A stretch of DNA of 64,000 bases from DASZHJ01 sp035604335 (lineage in GTDB: Bacteria > Pseudomonadota > Alphaproteobacteria > ATCC43930 > CGMCC-115725), in the NCBI GenBank assembly GCA_035604335.1, contig DATNIT010000166.1, positions 3,752 to 67,751 on the forward strand, given 5' to 3'. This document shows positions 63,751 through 64,000 of this stretch, piece by piece. The notes under the pieces are model-generated. The model was not told where the DNA came from, ran no database searches, and saw only the letters and a list, made by a program, of their open reading frames with translations. Each line of letters begins with the position of its first letter. The stretch's first letter is position 1. A program made the translations under genes and the position numbers.

Positions 63751-64000
63751 CCCAAAGGAGAGTCACACCTCGCGGCTGGCGACACCAATCGGTCCCGCTG
63801 GTTCGGCGACACCGCACGAGGCGACGCTTTGCTCAGGCACAAAGCGTCGCCCCTTGCGGAGCCGCACCGTCGGAAACATTGGTCGCCCGGGGTTAGATCT
63901 TCCTCGCGGATTTCAAAGGAGCGCCTTGCACACTAGCGCAGATGCGGCTCGCACAGCCATCTGAGTTAGCTGCGCGCCTCGCGCTCGTAACGTCGGGCGG
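63751..64000. other. End of window, no supported gene
   Basis: Apart from the hairpin at 63820-63851, the last 250 bases contain a frame on the plus strand (up to 63964) that continues out of the secreted protein in another frame but has no ribosome site or motif. I do not support it as a gene. Confidence 0.4.
63820..63851. terminator. Perfect 12-bp inverted repeat, probable terminator-like hairpin
   Basis: GGCGACGCTTTG (63820-63831) and CAAAGCGTCGCC (63840-63851) are exact inverted repeats with an eight-base loop. It lies 69 bases after the secreted protein gene. There is no T tract downstream, so termination by RNA polymerase alone is unlikely; it may stabilise the mRNA end or work with Rho. 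Confidence 0.6.

Noticed and set aside
63599..63964. 121-codon plus-strand frame at the window end
   Set aside because: It starts inside the secreted protein gene in a different frame, and the translated text has no motif or ribosome site.

Overview
The window is a continuous piece of GC-rich bacterial chromosome, most likely from an alphaproteobacterium of the Rhodospirillales/Rhizobiales type. The main reasons are gene orders and fusions typical of that class: dusB-ntrB-ntrC-ntrY-ntrX followed by a class IV aminotransferase, hfq and hflX; a fused ispDF; and mltB-rlpA-dac-tmk-holB-metG-tatD-MBL. Coding density is high, 1 to 4 base overlaps between neighbouring genes are common, and GTG or TTG starts occur. 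No insertion sequence, prophage, CRISPR array or integrase was seen. The species cannot be named from this sequence.

Layout. 1-7.0 kb: the end of an acyl-CoA synthetase, then a sugar-acid catabolism block (hydroxyacid dehydrogenases, KDG kinase, KDPG aldolase, SDR, arabinonate-type IlvD/Edd dehydratase). 7.0-12.1 kb: an HExxH protein, a short RlpA, tRNA-Ser(UGA), then a TmpA/TmpB-like oxygenase pair that probably cleaves an aminophosphonate. Next to it lie a CRP-type regulator and two tandem CRP-like operators in front of a small membrane protein. 12.2-20.3 kb: cell wall and DNA/translation housekeeping genes on the plus strand. 20.4-22.4 kb: a GFA protein, cytochrome b561 and mazG. 22.4-34.6 kb: a long minus-strand run from dusB-ntrBC-ntrYX through dat, a HAD phosphatase, hfq and hflX to a CysQ-like phosphatase and a hydroxyisobutyrate-type dehydrogenase; this is the nitrogen and stress control centre of the window.

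34.8-41.2 kb: an SPW membrane protein, a YpjD/HemX-like protein, ispDF, then a nitrite-respiration module (NnrR-like regulator, nnrS, a DUF1858 CxxC protein, copper nirK) with an FNR/NnrR-type box before nirK, and cinA. 41.2-44.3 kb: NAD synthesis (nadC, nadA) downstream of the NrtR-type regulator, with two palindromes before nadA. 44.3-56.6 kb: an orphan histidine kinase, an FMN 2-hydroxyacid oxidase, a CoA-transferase-like block, redox enzymes, small envelope proteins, an alpha/beta hydrolase with an FAD monooxygenase, and tryptophan 2,3-dioxygenase. 56.6-64 kb: an ABC exporter, a glycan acyltransferase with a GT87-type transferase, an Asp/Glu-racemase-like enzyme, an outer-membrane beta-barrel protein, and a secreted low-complexity protein followed by a perfect 12-bp hairpin.

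The most interesting parts are local regulatory circuits in which the regulator's recognition helix can be matched with nearby DNA sites (CRP-type at 11.5 kb, NnrR-type at 40.6 kb, NrtR at 43.1 kb), and the TmpAB-like pair, whose N-terminal domain lacks the zinc cysteines of its relatives. No wholly new multi-gene system could be established from sequence alone.
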